The notes under the pieces are model-generated. The model did no database searches. It was not told where the DNA came from and worked only from the letters and a program-made list of their open reading frames with translations. The position numbers and the translations under genes were made by a program. From the NCBI GenBank assembly GCA_009617715.1, contig VTFK01000473.1, positions 1-64,000 on the forward strand: 64,000 nucleotides of DNA, in the 5' to 3' direction. Origin of the DNA: Plectrocnemia conspersa (Eukaryota > Arthropoda > Insecta > Trichoptera > Polycentropodidae). Positions 24,050 through 36,059 of this stretch are shown piece after piece (the first letter of the stretch is position 1; each line of letters begins with the position of its first letter).

Positions 24050-24720
24050 TTTTCACATCGTCTGCATTTTAATTTTTTCCGTCTAGGAATTGTTAAATGG
24101 ATTAAAATAACTGGTAGTCGAAAGTAGCAATTTTGCCACATGGGGACGCGAATTGTCATATACTTTTTAACTTTTACGTACAAATGATTTTACTGATACA
24201 ATATAAGCTTGATGTTTTGGTTTAGCCATGTTGAAGAGTTTCGTAATGTAAAAACTCTTTGCAATTCTTTCATAGATACATTTTTTTTTCTATAATGAAC
24301 TTTTTCTACTTGACTTTTATATAGCCACTATCTTATAAGACGATTGTTGTCATACAACACCCATACCTCATCCCTAATGATCAATAAAAATCGACTCAAT
24401 ATTAAGATTCAGAAGCTCTTGAAATACGCAGATACGCGCCGACTTGTTCTTTGTTTAATTCATATGGAGCCCATACATCTTGTTTCCAAGCTTCCATAAT
24501 CTTCTATGCACTATTAAATCAAACATGTTTAATTTCTCGGACAGCTAATATTTTTTTTTAGTAGTATTTGTTTTATTTATGCAACCAGGACATCATCGTT
24601 TATCTTCACTGGTCTTTCACATCCGAGACTACTTTTGATATGATGACTTCCCGTTCGATTTTTTCCAAACTATCTATGTCATTTAGGGATATTTAATGAT
24701 AGACATACAATTTTTTTAAA
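24050..24720 (-). pseudogene. mariner transposase relic, copy 2 (best core)
   Basis: This - strand copy holds the most complete series of mariner landmarks. In order they are CERPVKINDDVLVA (linker between the two DNA-binding helices), WAPYELNKE (the WVPHEL signature), then after a frame change KSARICVFQELLN, GDEVWVLYDNNRLI with the first catalytic Asp (near 24370), WLYKSQVEKV, and YDNSRPHVAKLLL with the second catalytic Asp (near 24160). The third Asp region is not recognisable. Only about 210 bp separate the first two Asp codons instead of the usual roughly 280, so there are internal deletions as well as frameshifts and a stop. The product would have been the cut-and-paste transposase of a TA-inserting element. 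Confidence 0.85.
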
Positions 24721-26949
24721 TTTATAAAATATGAAATTTCGTGCAATTATTTTACTTAAATTTTTGTGAACACATAAATTAAAATATGTTTTAAGGTATC
24801 AACGACCAAGACGGCAATTATTTTGGGGTTAGCAAATATATATTATTGAGCTTCAAAAGTTTCTTCAACCCTATCAGGGTTTTATTAAGTTGAACATATT
24901 TTTACCGCAGGCTCAATTTGAACTATTGTTCTTTTCCTATCGAGTTGTAGTTCTCTTTTCCCACTGTAAGTTGAAGGGCATTGGAAAGCTTTAAAGCTGT
25001 TAGATTTTTTCATATTTTTTTAAACCCATGCCTTTAAACAAAATATATGATACTGTTATCTAACTATTTTTAAGTATAATATTTGCCACTTTTATATTAT
25101 TATTCGAATAATAGAGAGCAGATCAATGTCCAGCTGTAATTAAAATATATTTAGCTAACTATTTTTAAAACAATGTCTGCCTTAAAAATTTCTGTATTAT
25201 TCATCACAATCTTCGATATTAGAGATAAGACTGTAATACTTTAAAGGTGATATTTCTCAACCAGTAAATTTATTTTTTTAGTTAAAAGTCACTGTTATTA
25301 GAGTTATTTATTTAAAATCATTACCACTGGTGTATTTTTTTTATTTTTATAATTTTGTATTAGAAATGTTCCTAAAATGTTTATAGTTAAAACCAGCACA
25401 ATCTTTATAATTCATAATATGGATAACCAAAATCAAAAAGTTTACTAATCTATATTTTAAAATTTAAGTAAAATTATTTAAGTTTATTTATTAATTTAAC
25501 AAGGCATGTATATAGTCATTTTTATAGGACACTTTGTAGCTACGATACAAATAATACGTCTCCAGCGACAGGCCTTCGGCGAGGCTTGAAATCGAGCTTA
25601 ATTATGTCCGGTACCCTGAATGAGACCTACATTTCGAATCCTGTGAGCCTTGTTTGTTTTGAGGTCGTTTTTTTGTGAGCGTGATTCTGCTTTTTACCAT
25701 AAACCAAGTTCATATGCTTTGGAGGAATACGAGGCAAAGTATGTTTGCGCAAATTTTAATAAAAAAATGCAACATGTGTTCATTATCAAATTAAAAAATA
25801 CCCAGCTTTGCATAAAATGCTTTAACTATAGTTAGATTCTTAATATTCACATTTTTTAAATTAATACAAAATTAAGAATAATGTTTTATTGTAAATTAAT
25901 ATTTTTTATTGCATTCATAAGTATAATATATTGTCAGTTAAAAGTCTTATGTTTAAATCATAAATTATAAATCAGTGCAAAGCTTAAATGTTAAATTAAA
26001 CTATCTACTATTATATTCATATTCACTATTGTTATGCTTTAGTGGACCAATAACACGGTTTTTGTCGTCGTCGTTCCACGGTCACTAACCTCTTATGGTT
26101 CACAATTGCGGCGATAAAATCCCTCAGGTCAAATTTATTTGCACCAACTTTAAAAAGCATTCGAAAAAGTTTTTACTTTTTATTACTTGAATTTTCAACG
26201 ACACATATTATATAAACATACATATTTACTTCTGTAAAATGCTGAAATATATAAATTATTAAGAGCATTAATCACAGCACTGCAGTGCTCTGACACTGTG
26301 TTGGCGTACACGTGTCAATCAAATTTTCAATATAATTTAATATAAACATGATAAATTATGATGTTTACAAATATAATCAAATATTTTGATATCTAAATTA
26401 TAATGTATGTTACCCTTTTGAAATTATTATTTTCATTATAATGTACCCTTCTATTGATCTTTACATAAAACATTTATTTGTGTCAACCATCCATCATACA
26501 TGATATTCAATAAAGAACACAATAACATATTTAGATTAATCTCAAGACAGGATCTTAATAGTTTAGGGAGGAGCTAACGGTGAAAGTTCACGTAAGCGAT
26601 CCCAGACCAGATTAAATGAACTGATAAGAAATGTCATCAGAGACCCTTTTCAAGACGTTTGTAGGTCAGCTCTCATTTTGAAACTATTGACTATTTCGAC
26701 GTCTTAGAATATAACTGTAGCCCTTTGACTTTTCAACCAATCTGTGTTGTATATTATCTTTATAAACTAATACAAATTTAGCTTGAATTGCAATTTATAT
26801 CATATAAACAATGATTTCTATACATTATTAAAATAAGTAGCTATTGACAAAATATGCGGTGAATAAGTGATATTTGTGCTGAATTTTAATTAAATTAAAA
26901 ATAATAAATTTAAATTTTGGTCGAACATTTTCAGTTGACAAATCACTAA
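24721..26949. other. AT-rich spacer
   Basis: No gene is supported. A mixed-composition patch at 25550-25650 (GCGACAGGCCTTCGGCGAG) has no open frame beyond chance. A 14-bp perfect palindrome AGCACTGCAGTGCT lies at 26276-26289. The stretch 26570-26700 is GC-richer and might be an old repeat, but I could not match it. Confidence 0.4.
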
Positions 26950-27370
26950 TATGTATTTTCTATAAATTTATTTCTCAAATAATAACCGAGTTAAATCATC
27001 TGAGCAACCGAGGTTTTACATTTTTTTAATAATAACCCATGACTAACCTTGTCAAAGGCCTGCTCAAAATCTGTATATACGATGTCTACTTGAATACCTT
27101 ATCGAGAGATTTTGTGTAAAATGTAATATTATTTTATCATTTTGCTTGAAAGAAATCATATTTATACTTTGTATAATATTAATTAAACGCAAGATAATAA
27201 AATATAATATAAAATAAACTTTTCGGATATTCGAGATTTCAAAACTTTGTTAAAGAGTTTGGAATCGGTACCGCATTAAGAAGTTCACAAGAGATTGTGC
27301 TAGAAATGCAACGAAAAAGTATAAAAATATCATGATACAATAAGCCACTGGGATTTAAATACAATTATAT
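26950..27370 (-). pseudogene. LINE reverse transcriptase relic
   Basis: Read on the - strand, IPKLFNKVLKSRISEKFI (27265-27212 area) matches the conserved block after Y-R-P-I-S in non-LTR retrotransposon reverse transcriptases. It is followed at 27090-27040 by GIQVDIVYTDFEQAFDKV and SHGLLL, the block that holds the first catalytic Asp (Y-x-D-F-x-K-A-F-D). LGYYLRNKFI then corresponds to the S-Y-L-x-N-R motif. Stops and a deletion between blocks show it is dead. The Y-A-D-D box and the endonuclease are absent. The wording of the blocks suggests the Jockey/CR1 group, but a different family from the 45-kb relic. Confidence 0.8.
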
Positions 27371-27599
27371 AATATAATTAGTAACACTAATACTACAAAA
27401 ACAAATAAAACTCACGAACTTTCTTAATTAATAATACGCCTTAAGCTTTAATCTGCGCTTAAAATATAAAACTATATTTTTATCAATAAGCATTTACAAA
27501 ATTTAATAATAAAGTTCTTGCTGTTGTGCTATATAAGTTAGAGATTCAATTGTATATACATTTTGAGCATAGTTATGGTAAATTATAGTATACTATATA

Positions 27600-28150
27600 T
27601 ATTTCCCTACTGGATTTCTGCCACCATAGAGTGGACATAACTCAACGGTGCCCGTTGCGCTTAAGCCGCCCGTACACGTCCGACACAATCAATAAAACCG
27701 CTCACGTACAATCTGCGAAGGATGTTTTCGCATATAATAGGCCAAAGCTAGGTGGAAAGTTAAAGCAGCGCACACACACAATCGTAAATATTGTAAGCAC
27801 AGATGTGCTTCAAACCCTTAGAAGTTGTACATGTACATATTTCTGCAGCTCCAAGGATTGAACCAATAACCCAATTAGGACCAAGGACGGAATAGCACGT
27901 GTGCCAAATGGTTGAACGTGGCTGCATCGCAGTATAAAACAGAAAACAATGCGATGTAGCCAAAGCTTAAGGATGTTAACGTAACGCAAGTGGCAAAGTT
28001 TATTGCGGCCTATGTTTCGCGTCGAGTGCGCAAAATGAGCTAATTTAATAATGGGTAAAATTTAACGCTTCAGCTTTTGGGCTGTTTGATGGCCGTAATT
28101 TGTAACGGTTGATGTTTACGCGCAAAAAGCTATTTTTTATTTTTATTTTG
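27600..28150. other. GC-richer island, candidate regulatory DNA
   Basis: The stretch is richer in GC than its flanks (GGTGCCCGTTGCGCTTAAGC, GTTTCGCGTCGAGTGCGC). It contains a 12-bp palindrome TGTACATGTACA and an ACGCGCAAAAAGCT word shared with 18.07 kb. A 76-codon frame (27631-27861) has no domain. There is no second copy in the window. A conserved non-coding element is a possibility, not a demonstration. Confidence 0.25.
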
Positions 28151-30846
28151 CGCAACACAGTGTGCCACATAATATTCGTTCCATTTTATTTATGAATTTT
28201 GGTAAATTTATTTTGTAACCGCTTATTGCCGATTATAACAGACTTTTAAAATAATAATATTATACACAAATTTTGAGTTTTTAAATAACACATATTTATA
28301 TTATCTAAAAATATAATTAATAATTAATATTTATTATGAGCCATAATTGTAATAATATTTGTTTAATTTTGTTTGTTAATAAATTAAACATTCCCGGTTG
28401 AAACGAGCAAACATGCAAAATTTAACCTAATAGTTAGTTTGCTTTTCGTGAGCACTCACAAGTGTTATTAGTATAACAGACATGCCATGTTTGTAATATG
28501 CATTCACCGGTAAATTTGGCCCTCAGGTATAGGCCAAGTGTATAGGTACAATTACCGAGAGTTTTGAAAGGCTTGGAACGCTTTCTTTATGTTTTAAATT
28601 CGCATAAGATAAACGAGATTTTTTAAAATTGTTTTAATACATTAAAAAAAACATACATGGTTTTAAATAAAAAAAAATACTAGACACTATTTTATAAGTC
28701 CAAGATATTCGACATTTGTAGAGCGATATTATGAAAGTTTTTGGGTCATTTCAACATTTTTTTATAATCGTTTTTCACTATTTATTAATGTACTCTTCAA
28801 ACGCGCGTTAAATCAATTAACACTTAGATTCAGCTGAATTTATGCATTTATCATACAATTTTCATGGTAAAAAAATGTAAAGTGCCAAAAGAGCAGAATG
28901 AGCTTTTTAGGTCCTAGCGACCGAAACAAAACTATAATACAATAAATTGATCCATTTTAATTATAAATTCATGTTTGAGATTTTTTTATATAATATTATG
29001 CTTATCCTTTTTTTTCTATTATATTTGTTGAAAAAACTAGATAATTTTTTAATATGCTTTCTTAAACGTTTTAATGTATGTAGTTTATCTTTAAAATAGT
29101 TTTTATGCCATTACTTTGTCATACTAGCAAGACATCTGACATTTACTTGAAAATAGGACATCTGGGTAATATTATATATATATACATATATAACGTGAAA
29201 CTTGTGTGAAGCTCGTGTGTACTAAAATGTATATATTATATTATCAAGAATGTACACTTAGATACACCATATTGTATTTAATTATATAAATCTAATAATA
29301 ATATAATAATCTCTTCTATATTATATAATATGTTACAGTAGAATGAGTTAATTCTTATTTAAATGAATTGTAATTGTTTAAACCTTGGCAGTGTGATATC
29401 AAGTATCCATATTTTAGATATCATATAAATTAGATTAGATATCTAGAAATTGATTTGAAGTTGACATTAGTAAAATTAAATTAGATTAATTACAATAAAG
29501 CTTTTTAAATTAGCCACTGGTGGCATCTTAAAGCGCTTCTTTGATTGAGTCTTTAGAAAATTGACTATTCAGTAAACTTTGAGTTTATTCCATAGAGATT
29601 TCATGGAGGTAGAGATGGAGAATTGCGGCGCGTTAAGGTAATGTGTTCAGGAAACATTTCTCAACACCCACTAATGCTTTTAGTGTGAGTAATAATACCC
29701 AATATATATTTTTTTTAGTTAACTACACCAAGTGACTGAATTACAGTTTACCTTAGAATATGGTTGTCGTTTTTTGTTGTTTTCCATTTTAATTTTAAAT
29801 TTCTGTTAATTTTAATTTGGGTAAAATAAAGTGACAGGATTAATAATGCTAGATATTTAGTAAAAATGTAAGATATACAATATGTTCTTTACTGTTCTTA
29901 ATATATTAGACTTTGCGCGCGTTGGATGTCAAAAATGAGAGCAAGCGCAAAACTTATCAATAAATTTGGTTTTGGCTCACCAAAATAAACAAATGTTTCA
30001 GAGGTATGTATTAAAAGTCATTATAATATAAATAATATGCTTAATACATATTTTAGGATCATAATTGAGTGTTTGATATTAAATAAATGTCTGCCATAAT
30101 AAAAATAAATAGACAAAAAAAAATCTGATATTTTTTGCTGAAGATTTTTACATAAAAATATAATTCACGTATTTTATATATATGTATATTTTTAGATTTT
30201 ATCAGGTATTTTTATACCGCGTCGTCGAAAGAAAATTAGATGAGATATTCTCATATGTCGTGATATTTTTGCTCAAATCGCGAAATTCGCCCACGCGTAC
30301 TTTTGTTGTGGACAGATATTTTTCTACACTATAACAATATATCTTTGCTCGCTTTTAAAAATATGTTATTTATTTTCTCACATAATATATTCAAAGCGTA
30401 TACAATATATTGTTCCTAAGTAAACAACCCTTCCGGGCAAAATAATTTTACAAAATTTACAAAATATTAAAAATGCTTATCCGCTATGTATTTTGTTAAT
30501 AATTTATATTTTATACAAAATAGGCCTATTTATAATTTTAAAAGAATAACATTTTTTTATTAAAAAAAGTGTTAAAAGCAAGGTTAGGTAATCTATTACC
30601 CGCTGAAAATAATTAAACGGTTCGCATTTCCCAAGCGAAATATATCTACTCAAAGTAAAAAAATCGCAGGGCGCTGAAAAATTTACCTTAGTATTTTTTT
30701 AATGGCATATTAGTTTTTGTGAAAATATTTTTAATTGGAGTTAAGTATCTAAATATTTCGAATTTTGTCTAAATACATATCGATGTTCATAGTTTATTAT
30801 TATCAAATTTCTTTACATGTTAATCATTTATTTTATTTTATTGCAG
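28151..30846. other. AT-rich spacer, possible intron
   Basis: No element is recognised. The last 40 bases form a pyrimidine-rich stretch ending TTTTATTTTATTGCAG, a textbook 3' splice site for the candidate exon that follows. If that exon is real this is intron. Confidence 0.4.
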
Positions 30847-30891
30847 TGTGTGGCATCATGTGGCAGAATCCCTGAATATTATCAATCTACG
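30847..30891 (+). CDS. Candidate 45-nt internal microexon
   Basis: A pyrimidine-rich tract ending in TTGCAG lies directly before the segment, and CG|GTATGTAATT, a good insect-type 5' splice site, directly follows. The segment is 45 nt, a multiple of three, so inclusion would not change frame. Two frames are open throughout: CVASCGRIPEYYQST and VWHHVAESLNIINLR. The third has a TGA. Composition is less AT-rich than the flanks. Symmetric microexons of this type are often alternatively spliced in neuronal or muscle genes, which is general knowledge and not evidence here. I do not recognise the gene, and which frame is used is unknown. Confidence 0.35.
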
Positions 30892-31724
30892 GTATGTAAT
30901 TTTTATATAATTAAACATTTTTACTGTTTATGGTTGGTTTTTTTAAATACATAATTAAGTATAGGTGTAAGTTGAGGTGATTCTATAGATTCGGTGAAGG
31001 TTCTGTTTATTATGATTTTGATTAACAATTGCGGGAACAATGATTAGCGGTTTTATTTTATTTATTTTAGAAAATATTATAAATTATAAGCATTGTGTTG
31101 AAAGGATGGTTCAATACTAGTGAGAAATGGTTTATTACTTAATTATTTGATTTCTTAAAATGTGCTATTTTTAATGTTGATAAATACATCCCAAATTTTT
31201 ATTATTAATAAATGGTCGCTTAACTTTATTAACCTATAAAAAGTTATCATAGCGACAACATTTAATTATTTTATAATTATTTTATAATTAATTAATTACC
31301 TAATATTATTATGGGATTATGTATATGTGATTTTATTATATATTTTATATAGAAAATCTATATTGCATATTGTCTAGAAATATCATCAAATATAAATATA
31401 TATTATTCAGTTAATTAGTTTGATTAAAATATATTAAAAGTAGGTAATATATAACTTCTATTGAATTTAACATTTTAAGAGTAAATTAAACAAATATATT
31501 CTTGAATAATTACTGACGTTTTAATATATTAATATTGATCGTTTACCAACTGATAATTATGCGCTACTTCTGACCATTTTTAAGAATATTGACTAAAGTA
31601 AACTTAGCTACTAAATTAAGGGTCACTAACCTAATAAATACAGGTCTCTTAAAATCAAAAACAATTAAGTCAAAACTAATCTAGAAAAGCATATGTTAGA
31701 ATAAAAATTAAATTATACTCGCAG
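30892..31724. other. AT-rich spacer, possible intron
   Basis: The stretch starts with the 5' splice-site-like GTATGT. No coding frame or repeat is recognised before the LINE relic. Confidence 0.4.
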
Positions 31725-32890
31725 GTGCATAATGATTCGTGGGTAATATCAAAAAAAGTATCGTTGTAACCCCTTGAAAGTTTTAAGTTATTTAAAAAGA
31801 TTAAAATCTCAGGGGCTAGATGGATTAGATAACATATTAACAAACAAATCTTTATTTAATGAGTGTTATTTCTTATCTAAAATATTTAATTCGTATTTAT
31901 TATGTAGGTATTGTTCTTTAATCTGAAAAATATTTAAAATCAAATTAAAAAAAGGTAAAGTAGATAGCATTCCGATTAATTATTCTTACATTAGCTATGT
32001 AAAATATTAAAAAATCTTATCTCACTAAAAAAAGTTGTTTATAGTAAAATTATAAACAAAAAATGATTTTTTAGTGAAATGCATTCAATGACATTAACAA
32101 ATTAACTAAACAAATTTCTGGCAATTTTATTAAGAAAAATAATTCTAGACTGAAACAAAGCATTTAATATGGTGTGGTATGCACGACTTCTTAAACTATA
32201 AATTATTGAAATAAATATAAATTATGAACTCTTGACACTGTATAAAATTCTAGTTGTAGTCCCACAGGGTAGTTTGCCCGAGCCATATAATAATATTTTA
32301 TATAACCATGGAATTCTTATTTAAAACTATTATATACAGCCATTGTTATGGTCTTAAACAAATTGCAATTAAGGTACAGAAATCTTTACTAAATTTTAAT
32401 CATTATTTTATAGAATAGAAAATAAAATTTAAGCAAGAAAAAAACACTTAAAAGTAAACAAGGCAACTACATTACATTAATACATTTATACTCTCAAAGT
32501 CTTGCTGTTATTGTGGCCCTAAGACCTATATTTAATACAGATAGCACATTACCAATAAAATCAATTGCATATTTAAACAATTTTTAAGACAGATACGAGC
32601 ATATGCTTGCTTGGTGTGGAGTAATACCAGTAATTTATTTTATTTTCAATTTCAATAGCTTGCTGCTATTGCTGCCCTATAACCCATATTTAACAAAAAA
32701 AAAGCGAATTACAATTAAAAAAATTGACTATTCAAGCAGCTTATTAGACACGTACGAACATACGCTTGCTTGGTGTGGAGTAACACGAGTTTTTCTTATT
32801 TTCTCTAAGCTCTAAGTCAATAAAAATAAAGTGATACTTTTGATATTTAACACAGCATTGTATACTAACATTTAAAATTGTATAAATCAC
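31725..32890 (+). pseudogene. LINE (Jockey/CR1-group) reverse transcriptase relic
   Basis: On the + strand a series of reverse-transcriptase landmarks occurs in the right order. These are KSQGLDGLDN (K-x-P-G-x-D-G), GKVDSIPINYSYISYVKY (the P-x-x-Y-R-P-I-S block), NKAFNMVWYARLLKL (the A-F-D-x-V-W-H block), VVPQGSLPEPYN (the P-Q-G-S block), VQKSLLNFNHYF followed by KIKFK (the W-K-I-K-x-N thumb block), then RYEHMLAWCGV (Y-A-C-P-x-W) and SKL-VNKNKVILLIFNTALYTN. The Y-A-D-D box has decayed. Many stops and frame changes show an old, immobile copy. The endonuclease half and a poly(A) tail are not visible. Confidence 0.8.
32501..32818 (+). repeat. Internal tandem duplication in the LINE relic (period about 158 bp)
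   Basis: Two units start CTTGCTG-TATTG-GCCCTA at 32501 and 32659. Each contains GCTTGCTTGGTGTGGAGTAA at 32605 and 32764, where a run of 20 bases is identical. The middle of the units has diverged, so the duplication is not very recent. Each unit covers the Y-A-C-x-W region of the LINE protein. Confidence 0.85.
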
Positions 32891-34984
32891 TCCAAAAAAA
32901 CTCCAAACTTAAATTTAAAAAATAAACATAATATGACTAAATACATATTTTTTAGAGGCATGTATTACATTTATTGTTTCTTCAGGTTTTTAGTTTTAAG
33001 TTATTTATGGAGAAAGTCTTATACTTGATAATTTAAATAACTATTTTATGTAATTTCTTTGATTTATCTTTGTTGTTATTACTATTAGTCTTATTTTATG
33101 ATTAAATTTATACTCAAAAACTCAAAAAACATTGTAATTAAATGCTTTGTGAAACATCCGACTTTATTCGTCAAATTGCACTGCAGCTATCGTTAGGGAT
33201 AAAGTTTGTTGTAACAATTGAGAACGTCGTTACAGTTTGTGATCTCGTGTCGGATCTTTCAAATCGGCTTTGGCTTTATCTGAAACGATCTTGTGGTGTT
33301 CTCATTGTTTTTCTGCTAGTCGCTTTTGCCAAGTCACACCATCTAGTTAAAGTTCATTCACCTAATAAAATTATTATAAAATAAAATATAATATAAAATC
33401 ATACTAATTTAAAAAAAAACGATGTTTAAACATCGATTTTATAAGCTTATATTAATGAGGAAGAATAAACATTGTTCTTTGTATTATATATTATTTTCTT
33501 TGTTTTAAAACAGTCTTTTCATATCGGAAATATATTAAAATAATGAACACTCGCTTCACTATTTATTAAAATACTCCTGATAAAGCTTGTTTTAATCTTT
33601 TCCATTGTGTAAGGCTCCTTTATATTGATTAAATTTACAACAATTGTAGTTGGAAGCGCAAAGCGAAATACTGCAGACTCGCAGTATAGTTTTAGAAATG
33701 CAATTGAAAACTATGCACGTGTGATGTTTGTGATGTGTATAAAGCACATCGGCGTAGACGTGTCTCATCGTATTCGTATTTTTATTCGTCTCAAACGTCT
33801 AAGGCTATTTTTCCAATGGAAAACCTATCCATCAATTGAGCGTATTTTCCGAGATGAACCATCAATCATCCATGAAATTTGTACTGAAATTGCTTTATGC
33901 GACCAACTAGCGAGAATCAGATGAAATTGCGCTGGCGGAGTAGCAACTTTTTTTGATAGGTCGATTAAGGTTAACCATAGTTTTTTTTTTAGGATATGTA
34001 TGTATATATGTATGCATAGATATAGTGTTGTAATGTAAACAACTTTATGTATAAAGGCTTTCTTTGGTTAGATACATACATAAAATATTTTTGATAGAAC
34101 GAATAATGGTAAAATCTGTTGTGTGAATTTCCCAAAAAAGGTTTTATATTGTACATTGGAATATAAAGTAACGTTTTGTTTTATATCAGATTTATCTAAT
34201 GTGTGAGACAATTTCATTGTAAATTAAAATATATTTCAAAACAATTTAATAACATATAAATGATGTATTCAGATCACTTAGATAAAAATAGTAGAAACGT
34301 TAAATGGATAAATCAAAATAAACAGTGCTTAAAATTACTTTAAAAAACGTCTTAAATTTAATCTTTTAAAATAAATTATAAAACAATTTGTCGATTAAAA
34401 GAAGCAACCAATTTAATAAATGGTTTGTTACTTGAAATTGACACGATCAGTAGTATTTTAATTTTATTGCCAGTAACTTTGTTATAGGCGGCTAGTATTT
34501 TTCTTAGTCAGTATGGCCCTTTAATTTTTTTTAATTAGATACGTACAAACATATATATAATTATTGTGTGTCTTGCAATGCATTAACTAGTTTTCTATAA
34601 AAATACTAACACTGGAAAAAAAATATATTTACCATCAAGTAAAAAACCCTTTTACCCTATTTTAAATATACCCTTTAATAATTATTATCCAGTTAATATG
34701 ATTACTGACTATTTAATAACTGACCATAAATCTTATTATCTAATTATTTTAAATTTATTTTATTTTTAATATTTCGTTATAAACTAACAGTCGTAAGCCC
34801 AACGTGTTACAACGGAGTAAATCTGTACCAATTGGGTCTGTATTAATCGGACATAATGAATATCTACAAATAAGACTTTTTAGTCTGGGAATCGACCACG
34901 TATATATAATTAATTATAAATTATTATTATTGTGTCTTTAAATTTTTCATTGATAAATGTCATTTTGGAGCCAATTTTATATTA
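32891..34984. other. AT-rich spacer with two unexplained open frames
   Basis: Frames at 33142-33384 (80 codons, with a hydrophobic stretch VLIVFLLVAFA) and 33625-33924 (99 codons, Arg/Ile-rich, no ATG at its beginning) have mixed composition. They carry no motif or splice support, and lengths of this order are expected by chance at this composition. A sequence near 34826-34857 (CAATTGGGTCTGTATTAATC) vaguely resembles pogo-type ends. Confidence 0.35.
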
Positions 34985-35075
34985 ATTCAAATTTGAGGCT
35001 GCTATCGTGGCTCGAACCCGAGACTCTGGATTGCAAATCTTGATCTCACCGGCTACGCTATTCCGATCTTACTAC
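34985..35075 (-). repeat. tRNA-like sequence (SINE head or tRNA pseudogene)
   Basis: On the - strand an A-box-like TAGCGTAGCCGGTGAGA (35060-35044) is followed by AAGATTTGCAATCC and then by a near-perfect B box GGGTTCGAGCC (35019-35009). The spacing between boxes fits an internal RNA polymerase III promoter. The acceptor stem does not pair and no CCA or clean anticodon stem is evident, so it is not a working tRNA gene. Downstream on the - strand the sequence becomes AT-rich at once, so if it is a SINE only the head remains. Confidence 0.55.
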
Positions 35076-35869
35076 TTAGTAGTAAGTCATGTATTTAAAT
35101 TGACTAGTAAAATTTTCGAATGGAAAATTTACTTACCCGCAATTCGGTAGCTACATAAACAGTATTGTCTTGGATTAATAAAAATGTTTAGCTTCTGTTA
35201 CTAGAATTAATATTGTGAGGGTCTCGCATCCACGAATACAATTTTATGACTATCGCGGTGACTTTTATGAAGGATACCGTAAGAAGATGATGATGAGTGG
35301 CTAGTCTAATTGACTTATGGCAGCCCACAGTGCTCCTGATCTGCCAAAAAGACCTATGCTAGGGCCTTGAACATCCAAGTGGTGTAGTCCTTGACTCCTA
35401 GATAATGCTGACGCTCTGTTCTCTGGTTGTCTTGCAAATTTCGTCATCCCTGGTGTCTATTTAAAAGCCCTTTTAACGTGTGATTTCCATTTTTTTACAG
35501 CTAATCACAATTTATTCCGCTTCTTTATTTAACACAAATGGCATTTTTAGAGTGGTTCTAAAAAAATGTAAATATTCTGTTTTCCAGCCGTTGCTAAAGG
35601 GTGGCAATTGGCCACCACAATGTTAACGAAATTATATATTCTAATTATATACATTTATTGTAATCTACGAATAAAGCAATAAATTCTAAATCTTGTTCAA
35701 TAAACAATAACCATGTCTAACTTTGCATTAATACATATATTTTTATTGTGTTAAAAAACAATAGTTTATCTCCATAATTTTTAATAAACTTGGATTATTT
35801 TAATAAAAAAGCAATTATTTTTTTTTTTTCTGTAAAGCTCAGATAGTTTTTAATTTAATAATGTTTTTA
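35076..35869. other. Spacer with a GC-richer stretch
   Basis: The perfect 19-bp palindrome CTTACTACTTAGTAGTAAG overlaps the upstream flank of the tRNA-like sequence (35068-35086). The stretch 35215-35460 is GC-richer (GGGTCTCGCATCCACG, GGCAGCCCACAGTGCTCC) and has no open frame. It resembles repeat-derived DNA but I could not match it to a family. Confidence 0.35.
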
Positions 35870-36010
35870 TTAAAATAAAATTTAAACGAATACTCCAATA
35901 ATTCTAAGTTCAAAGGTGTAACATCAGGTGAATATAGCGGATTTTGTAAAACTTATAATTTCAGACTTTATTGCATTATCATGTGTGAAATGCATCTCAG
36001 GTCTCAAATA
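35870..36010 (-). pseudogene. mariner-like transposase scrap, copy 4
   Basis: On the - strand MHFTHDNAIKSEIISF is followed, one frame away, by LYSPDVTPLNLELLEYS. These match the H-D-N-A-x-P-H block with the second catalytic Asp (near 35979) and the Y-S-P-D-L-A-P block with the third (near 35924). The gap between the two Asp codons is about 18 codons instead of the 34 usual for mariner, so a deletion lies between. The N-terminal half is missing. Copies 1-3 do not retain this block, so membership of the same family cannot be tested. Confidence 0.6.
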
Positions 36011-36059
36011 GGCACCGGAAAAGCTAGCAACAGTTTATTTTATAAGCATATATAAATTA

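Noticed and set aside
33625..33924. 99-codon open frame on the + strand
   Set aside because: It has no ATG at its start and no domain or splice support. At about 74% A+T roughly one stop-free run of this length is expected in the window by chance.
34826..34857. Possible pogo-like end
   Set aside because: Resemblance to the 50.6-kb terminus is limited to a few words and lacks the CAGT start.
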